Assembly: GCF_001187905.1 (NCBI RefSeq)
Contig: NZ_LGIS01000012.1
Coordinates: forward strand, 558,001-622,000
Origin: Pantoea sp. RIT-PI-b
GTDB taxonomy: Bacteria > Pseudomonadota > Gammaproteobacteria > Enterobacterales > Enterobacteriaceae
Direction of reading: 5' to 3'
Length of the DNA stretch: 64,000 bases
Positions 53,273-62,619 of the stretch are shown here, piece by piece (within the stretch, counting starts at the first letter, position 1; each line of letters starts with the position of its first letter). The notes below the pieces were generated by a model. The model was not told where the DNA came from, did no database searches, and worked only from the letters and a program-made list of their open reading frames with translations. The position numbers and the translations under genes are program-made.

Positions 53273-53311
53273 CGCTGAATCTGGTTAAAAAACAGCACTG
53301 CGTTTAATCTA

Positions 53312-53352
53312 TAAGCGGCATTTGCACTGAGAGGCAGATGCCGTTTTTTATT
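53312..53352 (+). terminator. Intrinsic terminator after mukB
   Basis: CGGCATTTGC (53316-53325) pairs with GCAGATGCCG (53334-53343), with one T-G pair and an 8-base loop, followed by six T and ATT. It lies 43 bases past the mukB stop and separates the muk operon from ldtD. Confidence 0.85.
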
Positions 53353-53428
53353 CGTATACTCAACATTAAGAGTATGGCTGTACATGGCGATCACAGGGCG
53401 CTGTGTCATTAGTGAGAAGGGGGCAGGG

Positions 53429-55258
53429 ATGTTGCTAAACAATAAGAGCAAAATGAGTCGTGCTGCAGTAGCACTCGGTTTGTCATTGGTATTATCGCCG
53501 TTGACGGTAAGCTATGCGGCCATCACCTCCACGCTACCCCACTCTACGCACAGTACAATGTCAGTTGCTGCCAGCCAGCAACAAATTCAGCAGGCCTTTA
53601 GCGCCACTGAGCAACCTTTCTACTTGCCGGGCTTAGCCGGCATTTACGCATCGCGTGATATGGCACCGCTTTGGCAAGACCCGCAAGCGGTGCAGGCGTT
53701 TCAGCAACAGCTGGCGGAAGTGGCGCTCTCCGGCGTGCAGCCACAATTTACCCGCTGGGTGGAGCGGCTGACCAACCCTAATATCAAAGGGCTGGCGCGC
53801 GATATCGTGCTGAGTGATGCCATGCTAGGCTATCTGCAATTCGTTGCCAACGTGCCGACGCAAGGCGAAACCTGGCTCTACAGCAATGTGCCGTATAAGC
53901 TGACCATGCCAGCGCTAGCGGCGATCAATCAATGGCAGAATGCGGTTAACGCCGGTGGTAGCCGCACGTTCGTGTTGTCATTGCAACCACAGCATCCGCA
54001 ATACCTGCCGATGCATAACGCACTGAAAGCCCTGCTGACTGATAATAATCCATGGCCGCAACTGCGCGACAGCAGCACCCTGCGCCCGGGCCAGATCAGT
54101 AATGATGTGCCGGCGCTGCGTGAGATTCTGCAACGTACAGGCATGCTGACCGCTAGCCACAGTAGCACGCCAACACCTGCAGAAGATGCAGTACCCACAG
54201 CGCCGGTTCCCGTAAGCCAGAGCAATCAACCGGTGGCAGTGAGTCCGTCCGCTGCAAACTTTGATGATATTGATGCAGCGCCTGCTCTCGCTGCTTCTCC
54301 TGACGTGGCCAATAATAATGTGGCTGCTACTCCGACGGCATCCGGTCCCAATGTCTATGACACTGCGCTGGTCGAGGGGGTCAAGCGCTTCCAGCATTGG
54401 CAGGGATTAGCAGATGACGGCGCGATTGGTCCGCGTACGCGTCAATGGTTGAATGTGCCGCCGCAGCTGCGTGCCTCGCTGCTGGCACTGAATATCCAGC
54501 GTCTGCGCCTGCTGCCGGATGATATGCATAACGGCATCATGGTGAATATCCCGAACTATTCACTGACCTACTACAACAACGGTGCCACCATTCTGTCATC
54601 CCGGGTGATTGTGGGACGTCCTGACCGCAAAACGCCATTGATGCGCAGCGCACTGAATAATGTGGTGCTGAATCCACCGTGGAACGTTCCGACTACTCTG
54701 GTACGCCAGGATATTGTGCCAAAAGTGAAGCAGGACCCGACTTACCTGTATAAGCATGGCTACACGCTGCTGTCTGGCTGGAGCGCTGATGCCGAAGTGA
54801 TTGATCCGTCGATGATTGACTGGCATATGGTGTCGGCAGCGAGTTTCCCATATCGCATTCGCCAAGCGCCAGGCGCGACCAACTCACTTGGGCGTTACAA
54901 GTTCAACATGCCAAGTTCGGATGCCATTTATCTGCACGATACGCCCAACCACACGCTGTTCCAGCGTGATATTCGGGCGCTTAGCTCGGGCTGCGTGCGC
55001 GTGAATAAAGCGTCAGAGCTGGCCGATCTCTTGCTGCAGGATGTGGGCTGGAACGACGGACGTATTTCGGACACATTGAAAGAGGGCAACACGCGTTATG
55101 TGTCGATTCGCCATCGGATTCCGGTCAACCTCTATTATTTAACCGCCTGGGTCGCCGATGATGGGCAACCACAGTATCGTACAGATATTTACAATTATGA
55201 TAATCCCGCGCGTTCCGGCAGTCAGGTATTGCATAAAGCAGGACAATTACTGCTTTAG
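53429..55258 (+). CDS. ldtD: L,D-transpeptidase LdtD (YcbB)
   Basis: Periplasmic enzyme forming 3-3 crosslinks between diaminopimelate residues of peptidoglycan; it is beta-lactam tolerant except to carbapenems. The 609-residue precursor has an N-terminal signal peptide (~1-30, [22 protein letters not shown]). A scaffold region is followed by a low-complexity Pro/Ala/Val insert (~240-305) and a peptidoglycan-binding domain ([17 protein letters not shown]...IGPRTRQWL, ~310-345). The YkuD catalytic domain has HDTPN and SSGCVRV with the nucleophile Cys522. The start at 53429 with AAGGGGG upstream gives a normal signal peptide; an ATG at 53384 would place 15 residues before it. E. coli LdtD has 615 residues and is Cpx-induced. 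Confidence 0.95.
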   Translation: MLLNNKSKMSRAAVALGLSLVLSPLTVSYAAITSTLPHSTHSTMSVAASQQQIQQAFSATEQPFYLPGLAGIYASRDMAPLWQDPQAVQAFQQQLAEVALSGVQPQFTRWVERLTNPNIKGLARDIVLSDAMLGYLQFVANVPTQGETWLYSNVPYKLTMPALAAINQWQNAVNAGGSRTFVLSLQPQHPQYLPMHNALKALLTDNNPWPQLRDSSTLRPGQISNDVPALREILQRTGMLTASHSSTPTPAEDAVPTAPVPVSQSNQPVAVSPSAANFDDIDAAPALAASPDVANNNVAATPTASGPNVYDTALVEGVKRFQHWQGLADDGAIGPRTRQWLNVPPQLRASLLALNIQRLRLLPDDMHNGIMVNIPNYSLTYYNNGATILSSRVIVGRPDRKTPLMRSALNNVVLNPPWNVPTTLVRQDIVPKVKQDPTYLYKHGYTLLSGWSADAEVIDPSMIDWHMVSAASFPYRIRQAPGATNSLGRYKFNMPSSDAIYLHDTPNHTLFQRDIRALSSGCVRVNKASELADLLLQDVGWNDGRISDTLKEGNTRYVSIRHRIPVNLYYLTAWVADDGQPQYRTDIYNYDNPARSGSQVLHKAGQLLL

Positions 55259-55445
55259 TCATTGATTTGACGCTCCTCCTTTTACATTTCATTAACCAAG
55301 ACCAGTCGCGAAAATTTGATTTTGCGCTGGTTTTGGCCGTCTGCGCCATATTCTGGGTTGACTGAGCTTTTGCCTGCGGTTAATGTTCGGCCTTGTGTAC
55401 TTTTCGCACATATTTTATCCGCTTTAGATTAGGTAACCCCGTTTC

Positions 55446-55997
55446 ATGGCTAATTTTGATTCTCAACGTCGTCGATTACTCTTGATTGGAGGCGCAGCAG
55501 CAGGTTTGGCGATGCTTCCAGGCTCCGCTCTGGCTTCGCTTTCCACTGCCCGCCCACGAGTATTGACGCTTAGTAACCTTCATACCGGTGAAACCCTCAA
55601 AACAGAGTTTTTTAACGGTAAGCGTTATGACAAGGATGAGTTAGCACGTTTAAACCACTTCTTCCGTGATTTCCGCGCCAATCAGGTGAAGAATATCGAT
55701 CCCCATCTTTTTGATCAGCTTTATCGTTTGCAGACATTGCTGGATACGCGTAAACCGGTGCAGCTGATCTCGGGTTACCGTTCTCTGGCAACCAACAATA
55801 TGTTGCGTGAGTCCGGTCCGGGCGTGGCGAAAAAAAGCTATCACACTAAAGGACAAGCGATGGATTTCCATATTGAGGGAATTTCGTTGAGCAATGTTCG
55901 CAAAGCGGCGTTATCTATGCGCGCCGGTGGTGTAGGATATTACCCGCGCAGCAACTTCGTACACATTGATACCGGGCCTGCAAGGCACTGGTCCTGA
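55446..55997 (+). CDS. mepK: Murein DD-endopeptidase MepK (YcbK)
   Basis: Periplasmic peptidase that cleaves 3-3 (L,D) and 4-3 crosslinks during wall growth, the counterpart of LdtD encoded just upstream. The 183-residue precursor has a twin-arginine-type signal (RRRLLLIGGAAAGLAML, cleavage near ALA|SLS). A DUF882/peptidase M15A domain follows. LISGYRSLATNNMLR, SYHTKGQAMDFHIEG (zinc ligands His and Asp) and FVHIDTGPARHW (third ligand His) are visible. A 187-base gap with no gene separates it from ldtD, so it probably has its own promoter. gloC starts 36 bases downstream. Confidence 0.95.
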   Translation: MANFDSQRRRLLLIGGAAAGLAMLPGSALASLSTARPRVLTLSNLHTGETLKTEFFNGKRYDKDELARLNHFFRDFRANQVKNIDPHLFDQLYRLQTLLDTRKPVQLISGYRSLATNNMLRESGPGVAKKSYHTKGQAMDFHIEGISLSNVRKAALSMRAGGVGYYPRSNFVHIDTGPARHWS

Positions 55998-56033
55998 TAC
56001 CGGCAGCGCTGCGTGTGTCGGTCATGGAGCGCT

Positions 56034-56666
56034 ATGAATTACCAAATTATTCCGGTTACGGCCTTTTCCCAGAACTGTTCAGTTATCTGGGATGATGAAA
56101 CGCAACAAGCCGCACTGGTCGATCCCGGCGGTGATGCGGAAACTATCAAAGCAATATTGGCTGAACGTGGTTTAACGCCGTCGCAAATATTGCTCACTCA
56201 TGGTCATCTCGATCATGTTGGGGCCGCTGCAGAATTGGCTGCACACTATCAGGTCCCGATCGTCGGTCCCCATCCGCTTGATGCTTTCTGGTTGGATAAT
56301 CTGCCGACTCAGAGCCGTATGTTTGGCTTACCGGAATGCGCACCGCTGACGCCGGATCGCTGGCTGGAAGAGGGCGAAACCGTGCAGGTTGGCAATGTCG
56401 TACTGGAAGTGCTGCTTTGCCCCGGCCATACGCCAGGCCATATTGTGTTCTTCGACCGTGCGGGACGTCTGCTGATTTCGGGGGATGTGATATTTAACGG
56501 GGGCGTTGGACGCACCGATTTCCCGCAGGGCAGCCACAGCGACTTGATTAATGCGATTAAAACCAAGCTGCTGCCATTAGGCGATGATGTGACTTTCGTG
56601 CCGGGTCATGGACCTGTCTCGACGTTGGGGCGCGAGCGCGTTAGCAATCCTTTCCTGCAAGAATAG
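56034..56666 (+). CDS. gloC: Hydroxyacylglutathione hydrolase GloC (YcbL, type II glyoxalase)
   Basis: Metallo-beta-lactamase-fold enzyme hydrolysing S-lactoylglutathione, the second step of methylglyoxal detoxification. The 210-residue protein has the metal motif [11 protein letters not shown] (HxHxDH, near 53-60), followed by [32 protein letters not shown] and [11 protein letters not shown], which supply the remaining His and Asp ligands. It is the short YcbL form without the C-terminal substrate domain of GloB. The start at 56034 ([15 protein letters not shown]), with GGAG upstream, aligns with E. coli. The C-terminus ends slightly earlier than in E. coli. Confidence 0.95.
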   Translation: MNYQIIPVTAFSQNCSVIWDDETQQAALVDPGGDAETIKAILAERGLTPSQILLTHGHLDHVGAAAELAAHYQVPIVGPHPLDAFWLDNLPTQSRMFGLPECAPLTPDRWLEEGETVQVGNVVLEVLLCPGHTPGHIVFFDRAGRLLISGDVIFNGGVGRTDFPQGSHSDLINAIKTKLLPLGDDVTFVPGHGPVSTLGRERVSNPFLQE

Positions 56667-56695
56667 AAAATGGGCCATTCCGGCCCATTTTTTTA
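56666..56695 (+). terminator. Intrinsic terminator after gloC
   Basis: ATGGGCC (56670-56676) pairs with GGCCCAT (56682-56688) around ATTCC, followed by a run of T. It starts within five bases of the gloC stop. Confidence 0.85.
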
Positions 56696-56700
56696 CCCGT

Positions 56701-56804
56701 TTCATGTTGCAGGCGCGTTAGCTGCTCTCGTTCGCCTAATCGCTTACTAATGTAAGCTCATCGGGACTCTCTCGTTTGCCGCCTGCCTGCATCATGAATT
56801 ATTT
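56701..56804. repeat. ERIC (IRU) element between gloC and aspC
   Basis: The roughly 104-base segment matches the Enterobacterial Repetitive Intergenic Consensus as I remember it. The central imperfect palindrome GCTTACTAATGTAAGC (56742-56757) corresponds to the ERIC core (ACTTACTTATGTAAGC). The left arm GTTGCAGGCGCGTTAGCTGC and the right arm, which includes CTCGTTTGCCGCCTGCCTGCA and ends GAATTATTT, follow the consensus arms. It lies between two convergent genes, the usual setting. ERICs are non-autonomous, palindromic and form stem-loops in RNA; this one may affect the aspC or gloC message end. Confidence 0.85.
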
Positions 56805-56810
56805 AACGGA

Positions 56811-58001
56811 TTATAAAACCGCGACTATCGCCTCGCACAGCGCCGACATATTGTCTGGCGTCATACCAGCCACGTTAACGCGACCAGAATTCACCGCATA
56901 TACACCGAACTCCTCACGCAGACGCACCACCTGATCTTTAGTCAGCCCGCTGAATGAGAACATGCCGTTCTGCTTAATGATAAAGCTAAAGTCTTGGTTA
57001 GCCCCTTTCTCCGCCAGGGTATTCACAAACAGCTGACGCATGCGCTGGATGCGCTGACGCATATCGGTCAGTTCCTGAATCCAGATAGTACGCAGCGCAT
57101 CATTGCTGAGAATGGTGGCGACTACCGCAGCACCGTGTGAAGGTGGATTCGAATAGTTGGCGCGAATGGTGTATTTAACCTGACTGAACGCGGTTTTCGC
57201 CACGTCGCTACTCGCTGCAACCAGCGTCAGGGCGCCGACGCGCTCGTTATACAAGCCGAAGTTCTTAGAGTAAGAGCTGGCAACAATCAGTTCCTGATGT
57301 GACGCTGCAAAAATACGCAGGCCTTCAGCGTCTTCATCCAGACCGCGAGCAAAGCCCTGGTAGGCGAAATCGAACAGTGGCAGCCACCCTTTTTCTTGCG
57401 ACAGCTTCGCCAGTTGTTGCCACTGATCGGCTGTTGGATCGACGCCGGTTGGATTATGGCAGCAGCCATGGAATAACACTACATCGCCCGCTTTGGCTTC
57501 CTGCAGTGATGCCACCATGCCGTCAAAATCGAGGCTGTGACTTGCTGCGTCATAATAGTGGTAATCACATACTTCGAGGCCCGCGGCGTTGAACACATTA
57601 TTATGGTTCGGCCAGGTTGGATTACTCACCCAAACGCGCTTCACGTCAGTTTGATTTGCCAGGAAATCTGCCGCTACGCGCAGGGCGCCGGTGCCGCCGG
57701 GCGTCTGTGCTGTGCAGGCGCGGCCCGCTGAGATTAATGGGCTCTCTTTTCCGAATAGCAATTCCTGCGTACAACGCGCGAAATCCGCCAGACCATCAAT
57801 GCTCAGATAGTTTTTGGTGGTTTCGTTTTCCAGCAGATACTGCTCAGCTTTTTTAACACTGGTGAGTACCGGCGTTTTACCGGTTTCATCTTTATACACA
57901 CCAATGCCAAGATTGATTTTAGTCGGGCGGTCATCGGCGCGAAAAAGGTCAGCCAGTCCCAGAATAGGATCGGCGGGTGCGGCAGAGATCGATTCAAACA
58001 T
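56811..58001 (-). CDS. aspC: Aspartate aminotransferase
   Basis: PLP-dependent class I aminotransferase interconverting aspartate/2-oxoglutarate and oxaloacetate/glutamate, also active on aromatic amino acids. The 396-residue homodimeric enzyme starts [21 protein letters not shown]. It contains [30 protein letters not shown] and the PLP-lysine segment [27 protein letters not shown] and the closing [10 protein letters not shown] follow. Length equals the E. coli enzyme. It ends seven bases from the ERIC element, which may act as its 3' stem-loop. Confidence 0.98.
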   Translation of the reverse strand: MFESISAAPADPILGLADLFRADDRPTKINLGIGVYKDETGKTPVLTSVKKAEQYLLENETTKNYLSIDGLADFARCTQELLFGKESPLISAGRACTAQTPGGTGALRVAADFLANQTDVKRVWVSNPTWPNHNNVFNAAGLEVCDYHYYDAASHSLDFDGMVASLQEAKAGDVVLFHGCCHNPTGVDPTADQWQQLAKLSQEKGWLPLFDFAYQGFARGLDEDAEGLRIFAASHQELIVASSYSKNFGLYNERVGALTLVAASSDVAKTAFSQVKYTIRANYSNPPSHGAAVVATILSNDALRTIWIQELTDMRQRIQRMRQLFVNTLAEKGANQDFSFIIKQNGMFSFSGLTKDQVVRLREEFGVYAVNSGRVNVAGMTPDNMSALCEAIVAVL

Positions 58002-58043
58002 GAGTCAGTTCCGTTTGGGTGAACTTTAGCGAAATGAGCTATC

Positions 58044-58072
58044 AGGTTAGCGTTAGACGGCACGCTTGCCAA
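58044..58072 (-). promoter_or_regulatory. Candidate aspC promoter
   Basis: On the minus strand TTGGCA (58072-58067) and TAACCT (58049-58044) are separated by exactly 17 bases and lie about 45-70 bases before the aspC ATG. They match the sigma-70 hexamers at 5/6 and 4/6. Confidence 0.5.
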
Positions 58073-58144
58073 CCGTTGATATAAAAAAGAAATAGGGCGG
58101 GTGCTGAAAGTAGAAAAGCTAATTGCGAAGCCGATCACTGAAAT

Positions 58145-58174
58145 GCAAAACGGAGCCCGAAGGCTCCGTTTTTA
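58145..58174 (-). terminator. Intrinsic terminator after ompF
   Basis: AACGGAGCC pairs with GGCTCCGTT (58149-58170). On the transcribed minus strand the loop is TTCG and the stem is followed by TTTT. It lies about 27 bases past the ompF stop. Confidence 0.85.
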
Positions 58175-58200
58175 GGTATTACGCAACTCTAATCGGATGA

Positions 58201-59313
58201 TTAGAACTGGTAAACCAGGCCAACGCCAACTACGTCGTCGGTGCTTACGCCCTGAGCACGGGTGTAATCGTTGTCATCCAGCAGGTTGATTTTGTAGTCA
58301 ACATACGCAGACATGTTTTTGTTGAAGTAGTAGTAGGTGCCCACTTCGATGTATTTAACCAGGTCAGCATCGCCACCAGCGAAGGTCGCACCGTTGTCGG
58401 TGTTAGTGTTGCCATTCAGCTGCTTGCCTTTAGACTGCAGGTAAGCGATGGATGGGCGCAGACCGAAATCGAACTGATACTGTGCAACCACTTCGAAGTT
58501 CTGAGTTTTGTTAGCAGTCTGACGAGCGAAGCTACCGTAAGCAGTGGTGTTACGTGATTCACCGTAGAATGCTGCCAGGTATACGTTGTTCGCGTCATAT
58601 TTCAGACCGAAACCGTATGCGTCAGCTTTGTCGCCGTTGCCATCTGCAACTTGATCGTTGGTACGGTCAGAAGAGAAGTAAGAACCGACAGCGCTGATGC
58701 CCATACCGGTGTCATACGCTACAGAAGTACCCCAGCCGTCGCCGTTCTGTGCCAGTGGGTCACGAGAACCTTCGTTTTTGCCCTGGTACTGTGCTGCGAA
58801 GCTCAGGCCTTCAACCAGACCGAAGAAGTTGCTGTTACGGTAAGTAGCCAGACCGCTTGAACGACCAATCATGAAGTTGTCGTTGTCTTGATACAGGGTA
58901 TCATCACCGAACACTGGCAGTTGGTCAGTGTAAGACATTGCGTCATAGATAACGCCGTAGTTACGACCGTAGTCGAATGAACCTGCATCACCAAATTTCA
59001 GACCGGCGAAGCCCAGACGGGTTTTGTTGCCGTCTTGCGCATCAGCGCCTTCAGTGTTGTTAGCCTGAACGTTGTATTCCCACTGGCCATAACCGGTCAG
59101 CTGGTCGGTAATCTGAGTTTCACCCTTGAAGCCGAAGCGAACATACGTTGCATCGCCATCATTACCAGCGTCATCAGAGAAAGTGTGACGTGCATCAACT
59201 TTACCGTACAGGTCCAGTTTGTTGCCGTCTTTGTTATAAATTTCTGCTGCGTTTGCTGCGCCTGCAGCTAACAGAGCTGGGATAACCACTGCAAGAATGT
59301 TGCGCTTCATCAT
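58201..59313 (-). CDS. ompF: OmpF-type general porin
   Basis: Outer-membrane trimeric 16-strand beta-barrel for passive diffusion of small hydrophilic solutes. The 370-residue precursor has a 22-residue signal peptide (cleaved [13 protein letters not shown]) and ends in the barrel-assembly signal VGLVYQF. Conserved porin stretches include [40 protein letters not shown] and [15 protein letters not shown]. Constriction arginines are kept at mature positions ~37 and ~77 and in MIGRSSG. However, loop L3 reads [10 protein letters not shown] where E. coli OmpF has LPEFGGDT, replacing the pore glutamate by valine. Position between aspC and asnS supports ompF rather than ompC or phoE. GAGGG precedes the ATG. 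Confidence 0.93.
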   Translation of the reverse strand: MMKRNILAVVIPALLAAGAANAAEIYNKDGNKLDLYGKVDARHTFSDDAGNDGDATYVRFGFKGETQITDQLTGYGQWEYNVQANNTEGADAQDGNKTRLGFAGLKFGDAGSFDYGRNYGVIYDAMSYTDQLPVFGDDTLYQDNDNFMIGRSSGLATYRNSNFFGLVEGLSFAAQYQGKNEGSRDPLAQNGDGWGTSVAYDTGMGISAVGSYFSSDRTNDQVADGNGDKADAYGFGLKYDANNVYLAAFYGESRNTTAYGSFARQTANKTQNFEVVAQYQFDFGLRPSIAYLQSKGKQLNGNTNTDNGATFAGGDADLVKYIEVGTYYYFNKNMSAYVDYKINLLDDNDYTRAQGVSTDDVVGVGLVYQF

Positions 59314-59432
59314 TTTTTATTACCCTCATTGGAGTTATTTGGACATCTGCCACTGCTGCCAAGAAATCTTTACAGAACCTTGAAAGAAGTTTGATGTCTC
59401 CTGTGTCTGCACGCATCTTTCCATCACGGGGT
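59314..59432 (-). promoter_or_regulatory. ompF mRNA leader with likely MicF-pairing region
   Basis: A leader of about 118 bases is inferred from the -10 at 59443. Next to the start codon it keeps GAGGGTAATAAA, and further upstream GGCAGTGGCAG, both shared with the E. coli ompF leader as I recall it. In E. coli the sRNA MicF pairs with the ribosome-site part. The resemblance is seen; regulation by MicF is inferred. Confidence 0.5.
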
Positions 59433-59437
59433 TGCTA

Positions 59438-59516
59438 ATTCTAGCCCGAAGATGATTCAAATCTCGCAATTGAGTATCAAAAGGAAAAATTGTATTACAA
59501 TTTGTAAAATATCGGG
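59438..59516 (-). promoter_or_regulatory. ompF promoter and OmpR-type upstream region
   Basis: On the minus strand TAGAAT (59443-59438) is a good -10 with no strong -35, as expected for an OmpR-dependent promoter. It places the start about 118 bases before the ATG, against about 110 in E. coli. The AT-rich 59475-59515 contains ATTTTACAAATTGTAATAC, similar in spacing of TTAC/AC elements to the OmpR boxes of E. coli ompF. Confidence 0.45.
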
Positions 59517-59544
59517 AACTTTGTGAGAGAACTCTAAATTTACA

Positions 59545-59576
59545 AAAATAAAAAAAGGCCGGCTAGGCCGACCTCT
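59545..59576 (-). terminator. Intrinsic terminator after asnS
   Basis: On the minus strand AGGTCGGC (59574-59567) pairs with GCCGGCCT (59563-59556), with one T-G pair, around a 3-base loop. It is followed by a run of T (59556-59550). Confidence 0.8.
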
Positions 59577-59612
59577 TTATATATATGAATTACTTATAAT
59601 TAATCGCTAATT

Positions 59613-61013
59613 TTAGAAATTCGCATTGCGTGGGGTACGTGGGAAGGGGATAACATCCCTTACATTTTGTACGCCGGTGACATAGGCGATTAATCGTTCG
59701 AAACCTAATCCGAAGCCTGCATGTGGGACGGTGCCGTAACGACGCAGGTCACGATACCACCAATAATCTTCTTTATTCAGGCCCATTTCTGCCAGACGCG
59801 CATCCAGTACATCCAGACGCTCTTCACGCTGCGAACCACCGATGATTTCGCCGATACCCGGCGCGAGGACATCCATCGCTGCCACGGTTTTGCCATCGTC
59901 GTTCATACGCATATAGAAAGCTTTGATGTCTTTCGGATAGTTTTTCACTACCACCGGTGCTTTAAAGTGCTGCTCGGCAAGGTAACGCTCGTGTTCAGAT
60001 GAGAGATCCACGCCCCAAGACACTGGGTTCTCGAAGGTTTGGCCGCTTTTCAGCAGGATCTCTACCGCATCGGTATAATCCACCTGCGCAAAATCGGTCT
60101 GAACAAAACGTTCCAAACGGGCAACTGCATCTTTGTCAACGCGCTCCGCAAAGAAAGCCATGTCATCCGCGCGCTCATTCAACACCGCCTGGAACACGTA
60201 TTTCAGCATGGCTTCAGCCAGGGCTGCGGCATCATCCAGCGTTGCGAAAGCCACTTCTGGCTCAAGCATCCAGAATTCCGCCAGATGGCGGCTGGTGTTG
60301 GAGTTTTCAGCACGGAAGGTTGGGCCAAAGGTATACACCTTAGAGAGCGCACAGGCATAGGTTTCGGCATTGAGCTGACCAGATACGGTCAGGAACGCCT
60401 CTTTGCCGAAGAAATCTTTATCGAAATCGATTTTGCCCTGCGGATCGCGCGGCAGGTTTTCCATGTCGAGCGTCGACACGCGGAACATCTCGCCAGCACC
60501 TTCCGTATCCGAAGCGGTGATCAGCGGAGTGGAGACCCAGAAATAACCGTTTTCGTGGAAGAAGCGATGCAGCGCCTGCGCCAGCGTATGACGTACGCGA
60601 GCCACGGCGCCAACCAGGTTGGTACGCGGACGCAAATGCGCCACTTCGCGCAGGTATTCGATGCTGTGACGTTTTGCCGCCATGGGATAGGTATCTGGAT
60701 CGTCAACCCAGCCGGTGACTTCAACCTGGGTCGCCTGCAGCTCAAATGCCTGGCCTTCGCCCGGTGATTCCACCACTTTGCCGGTAATGATCACGGAACA
60801 GCCGGTGGTCAGACGCAGCACTTCATCCTGATAATTATTCAGAGAATTATTGACGACGGCCTGAACGGGATTAAAGCAGGAACCGTCGTAAACGGCGATA
60901 AAGGAAAGACCAGCTTTGGAATCTCTTCGGGTACGCACCCAACCACGTACGGTGACTTCACTGTCAACCGCGACACGGCCGTGCAGTACATCCGCTACAG
61001 GCACAACGCTCAT
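59613..61013 (-). CDS. asnS: Asparagine--tRNA ligase
   Basis: Class IIb aminoacyl-tRNA synthetase charging tRNA-Asn. The 466-residue protein has an N-terminal OB-fold anticodon-binding domain ([26 protein letters not shown], ~18-43 and on to ~100). The class II catalytic domain follows with [26 protein letters not shown] (motif 2 region) and [15 protein letters not shown] (motif 3). The start at 61013 ([12 protein letters not shown]) gives the E. coli length; the frame extends 28 codons upstream. Stretches of alternating TA lie both just upstream of the start and just after the terminator. pncB lies upstream on the same strand. Confidence 0.98.
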   Translation of the reverse strand: MSVVPVADVLHGRVAVDSEVTVRGWVRTRRDSKAGLSFIAVYDGSCFNPVQAVVNNSLNNYQDEVLRLTTGCSVIITGKVVESPGEGQAFELQATQVEVTGWVDDPDTYPMAAKRHSIEYLREVAHLRPRTNLVGAVARVRHTLAQALHRFFHENGYFWVSTPLITASDTEGAGEMFRVSTLDMENLPRDPQGKIDFDKDFFGKEAFLTVSGQLNAETYACALSKVYTFGPTFRAENSNTSRHLAEFWMLEPEVAFATLDDAAALAEAMLKYVFQAVLNERADDMAFFAERVDKDAVARLERFVQTDFAQVDYTDAVEILLKSGQTFENPVSWGVDLSSEHERYLAEQHFKAPVVVKNYPKDIKAFYMRMNDDGKTVAAMDVLAPGIGEIIGGSQREERLDVLDARLAEMGLNKEDYWWYRDLRRYGTVPHAGFGLGFERLIAYVTGVQNVRDVIPFPRTPRNANF

Positions 61014-61131
61014 AAAGTTCTCTCTATATATATAGTGGATAAAAGCCCTTTTTCGGGGTTTTGCTATGTTACTTGCGAGCCAACAGGAAACAAGCAAAAT
61101 TGGCAGGTGAAAGGGAGATTTGTTGACGAGA

Positions 61132-61153
61132 AGCAGGGTGCAAGCACCCTGTA
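61132..61153 (-). terminator. Palindromic stem-loop after pncB
   Basis: CAGGGTGCAAGCACCCTG (61134-61151) is a perfect 18-base palindrome ten bases past the pncB stop. No T run follows on the minus strand, so it may stabilise the transcript end rather than terminate. Confidence 0.45.
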
Positions 61154-61160
61154 ATAGGAA

Positions 61161-62366
61161 TCAGCTGGCTCTTTTGACCAGCGGCAGATCGAAAGCTTTG
61201 CGCAAGGCACGCACGAAGGCTTTATCCTGGCATATGGTTTTGCCAGGGCTATCGGAGAGTTTTGCCACCGGTTTGCCATTGCAGCTCACCAGTTTGATCA
61301 CGATATTCAGTGGCGTAACGCCGGGAATATCGCAGGACAAACGCGTACCGATGCCGAATACCACATTGGCGCGTTGACCAAAATGACGATAGAGCGCCAG
61401 CGCTTTGTCCAGATTGAGGTTATCTGAGAACACCAGCGTTTTGCTTTTCGGGTCGATATCCAGACGCTGATAGTGCGCAATGGCTTTCTCGCCCCATTCC
61501 ACCGGATCGCCGGAATCGTGACGCAAACCCTGATAACGATGGGCGAAGCCTGGCCCAAAGTCGCGCAGGAAGGCGTCCATCGTGATGCAGTCAGTGAGTG
61601 CGATGCCCAATTGATCATCATACTCATCCAGCCACGATTGCAGCGCGGCGCGTTGGCTATTCGCCAGCACCGGGCTAATCTGCTGATGCGCCTGGAACCA
61701 TTCATGCGCCTGAGTACCCACCGGATTAAGTTGCAGACGGCGCGCCAAATCGTAGTTACTGGTGCCAACCAACCACGGGAATTCGGCTTTTAGCGCACTG
61801 ACAATCGCTTCCTGCACCGCTTTGGAGTAGCGGCGACGCGTGCCGAAATCCATCAGTTGGAAGCGCGACATATCCAAATCACCCACCTGCTGACGGAACG
61901 CCACCAGCTTGTCATGCAAGTGCGCTACCGCCTGGTCCACACCCATCTGCGGCGTGCGATGACGATGCACGACTTCACTGATCAACGCCAGCAACGGCAC
62001 TTCCCACAGAATCACTTCACGCCACGGACCATGAATCTGAATCGTCAGATGGCCATTGTCGTTGCGGACATTTACCTGTGAAGGATCGAGGCGGAACTGG
62101 CGCAGCCAGTTGAGGTAATCGGTTTGAAAGAAGGGGAGCCCGCTAAGGTAGTGATACTCATCGTCGCTAAGGGCAAGCGTTTGCAGGGTTTCAATTTGTG
62201 CGCGGATCTCGTCCGCATAAATACCCAGCAGTTCATCGCCACGGCAGCGAAATTCCGCCGTAACCGGGACATCATAATAGCGATGATAGACGGCCTGCTG
62301 CATATGAAGCTTGTACGCATCGGTATCAAGCAGCGTGGTCAAAATCGGGGAAGCATGTCCAGTCAT
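61161..62366 (-). CDS. pncB: Nicotinate phosphoribosyltransferase
   Basis: NAD salvage enzyme joining nicotinate and PRPP, with ATP hydrolysis, to nicotinate mononucleotide. The 401-residue protein has [19 protein letters not shown] at the N-terminus. [31 protein letters not shown] stretches, [26 protein letters not shown], the catalytic-His region [13 protein letters not shown] and [17 protein letters not shown] follow. I chose ATG 62366 (MTGHASPIL) because it aligns with E. coli MTQFASPVL; ATG 62381 is an in-frame alternative five codons upstream. It is divergent from pepN. I found no clear NadR operator in the 253-base gap. Confidence 0.96.
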   Translation of the reverse strand: MTGHASPILTTLLDTDAYKLHMQQAVYHRYYDVPVTAEFRCRGDELLGIYADEIRAQIETLQTLALSDDEYHYLSGLPFFQTDYLNWLRQFRLDPSQVNVRNDNGHLTIQIHGPWREVILWEVPLLALISEVVHRHRTPQMGVDQAVAHLHDKLVAFRQQVGDLDMSRFQLMDFGTRRRYSKAVQEAIVSALKAEFPWLVGTSNYDLARRLQLNPVGTQAHEWFQAHQQISPVLANSQRAALQSWLDEYDDQLGIALTDCITMDAFLRDFGPGFAHRYQGLRHDSGDPVEWGEKAIAHYQRLDIDPKSKTLVFSDNLNLDKALALYRHFGQRANVVFGIGTRLSCDIPGVTPLNIVIKLVSCNGKPVAKLSDSPGKTICQDKAFVRALRKAFDLPLVKRAS

Positions 62367-62619
62367 GGTGCGTTTCAGCATCCTCTTCCGCGGAGCAGAG
62401 CCCGGTGTTCAACAAAGTCATAAAGACGCAGGAGTATAAAACAGTAATGACCGCGATCACACCATAATTGCGGGTGGCAGGTCGAGGGTCATTTGTGCCA
62501 TTGTTAATGAATTGTAGCCTTTTCAACGAAGGCACGCATTGTGCGTAGCAACGAAGGCACAACCCGCTTAGACTTTGACGGGTCAACATATTAACGATTA
62601 AAAGATGCGAGAAGGACTT
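62367..62619. other. pncB/pepN divergent intergenic region
   Basis: 253 bases hold the divergent promoters. No gene, tRNA or repeat is seen. The TGTTTA/TAAACA half-sites expected of a NadR box are not present in an obvious form. Confidence 0.4.
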
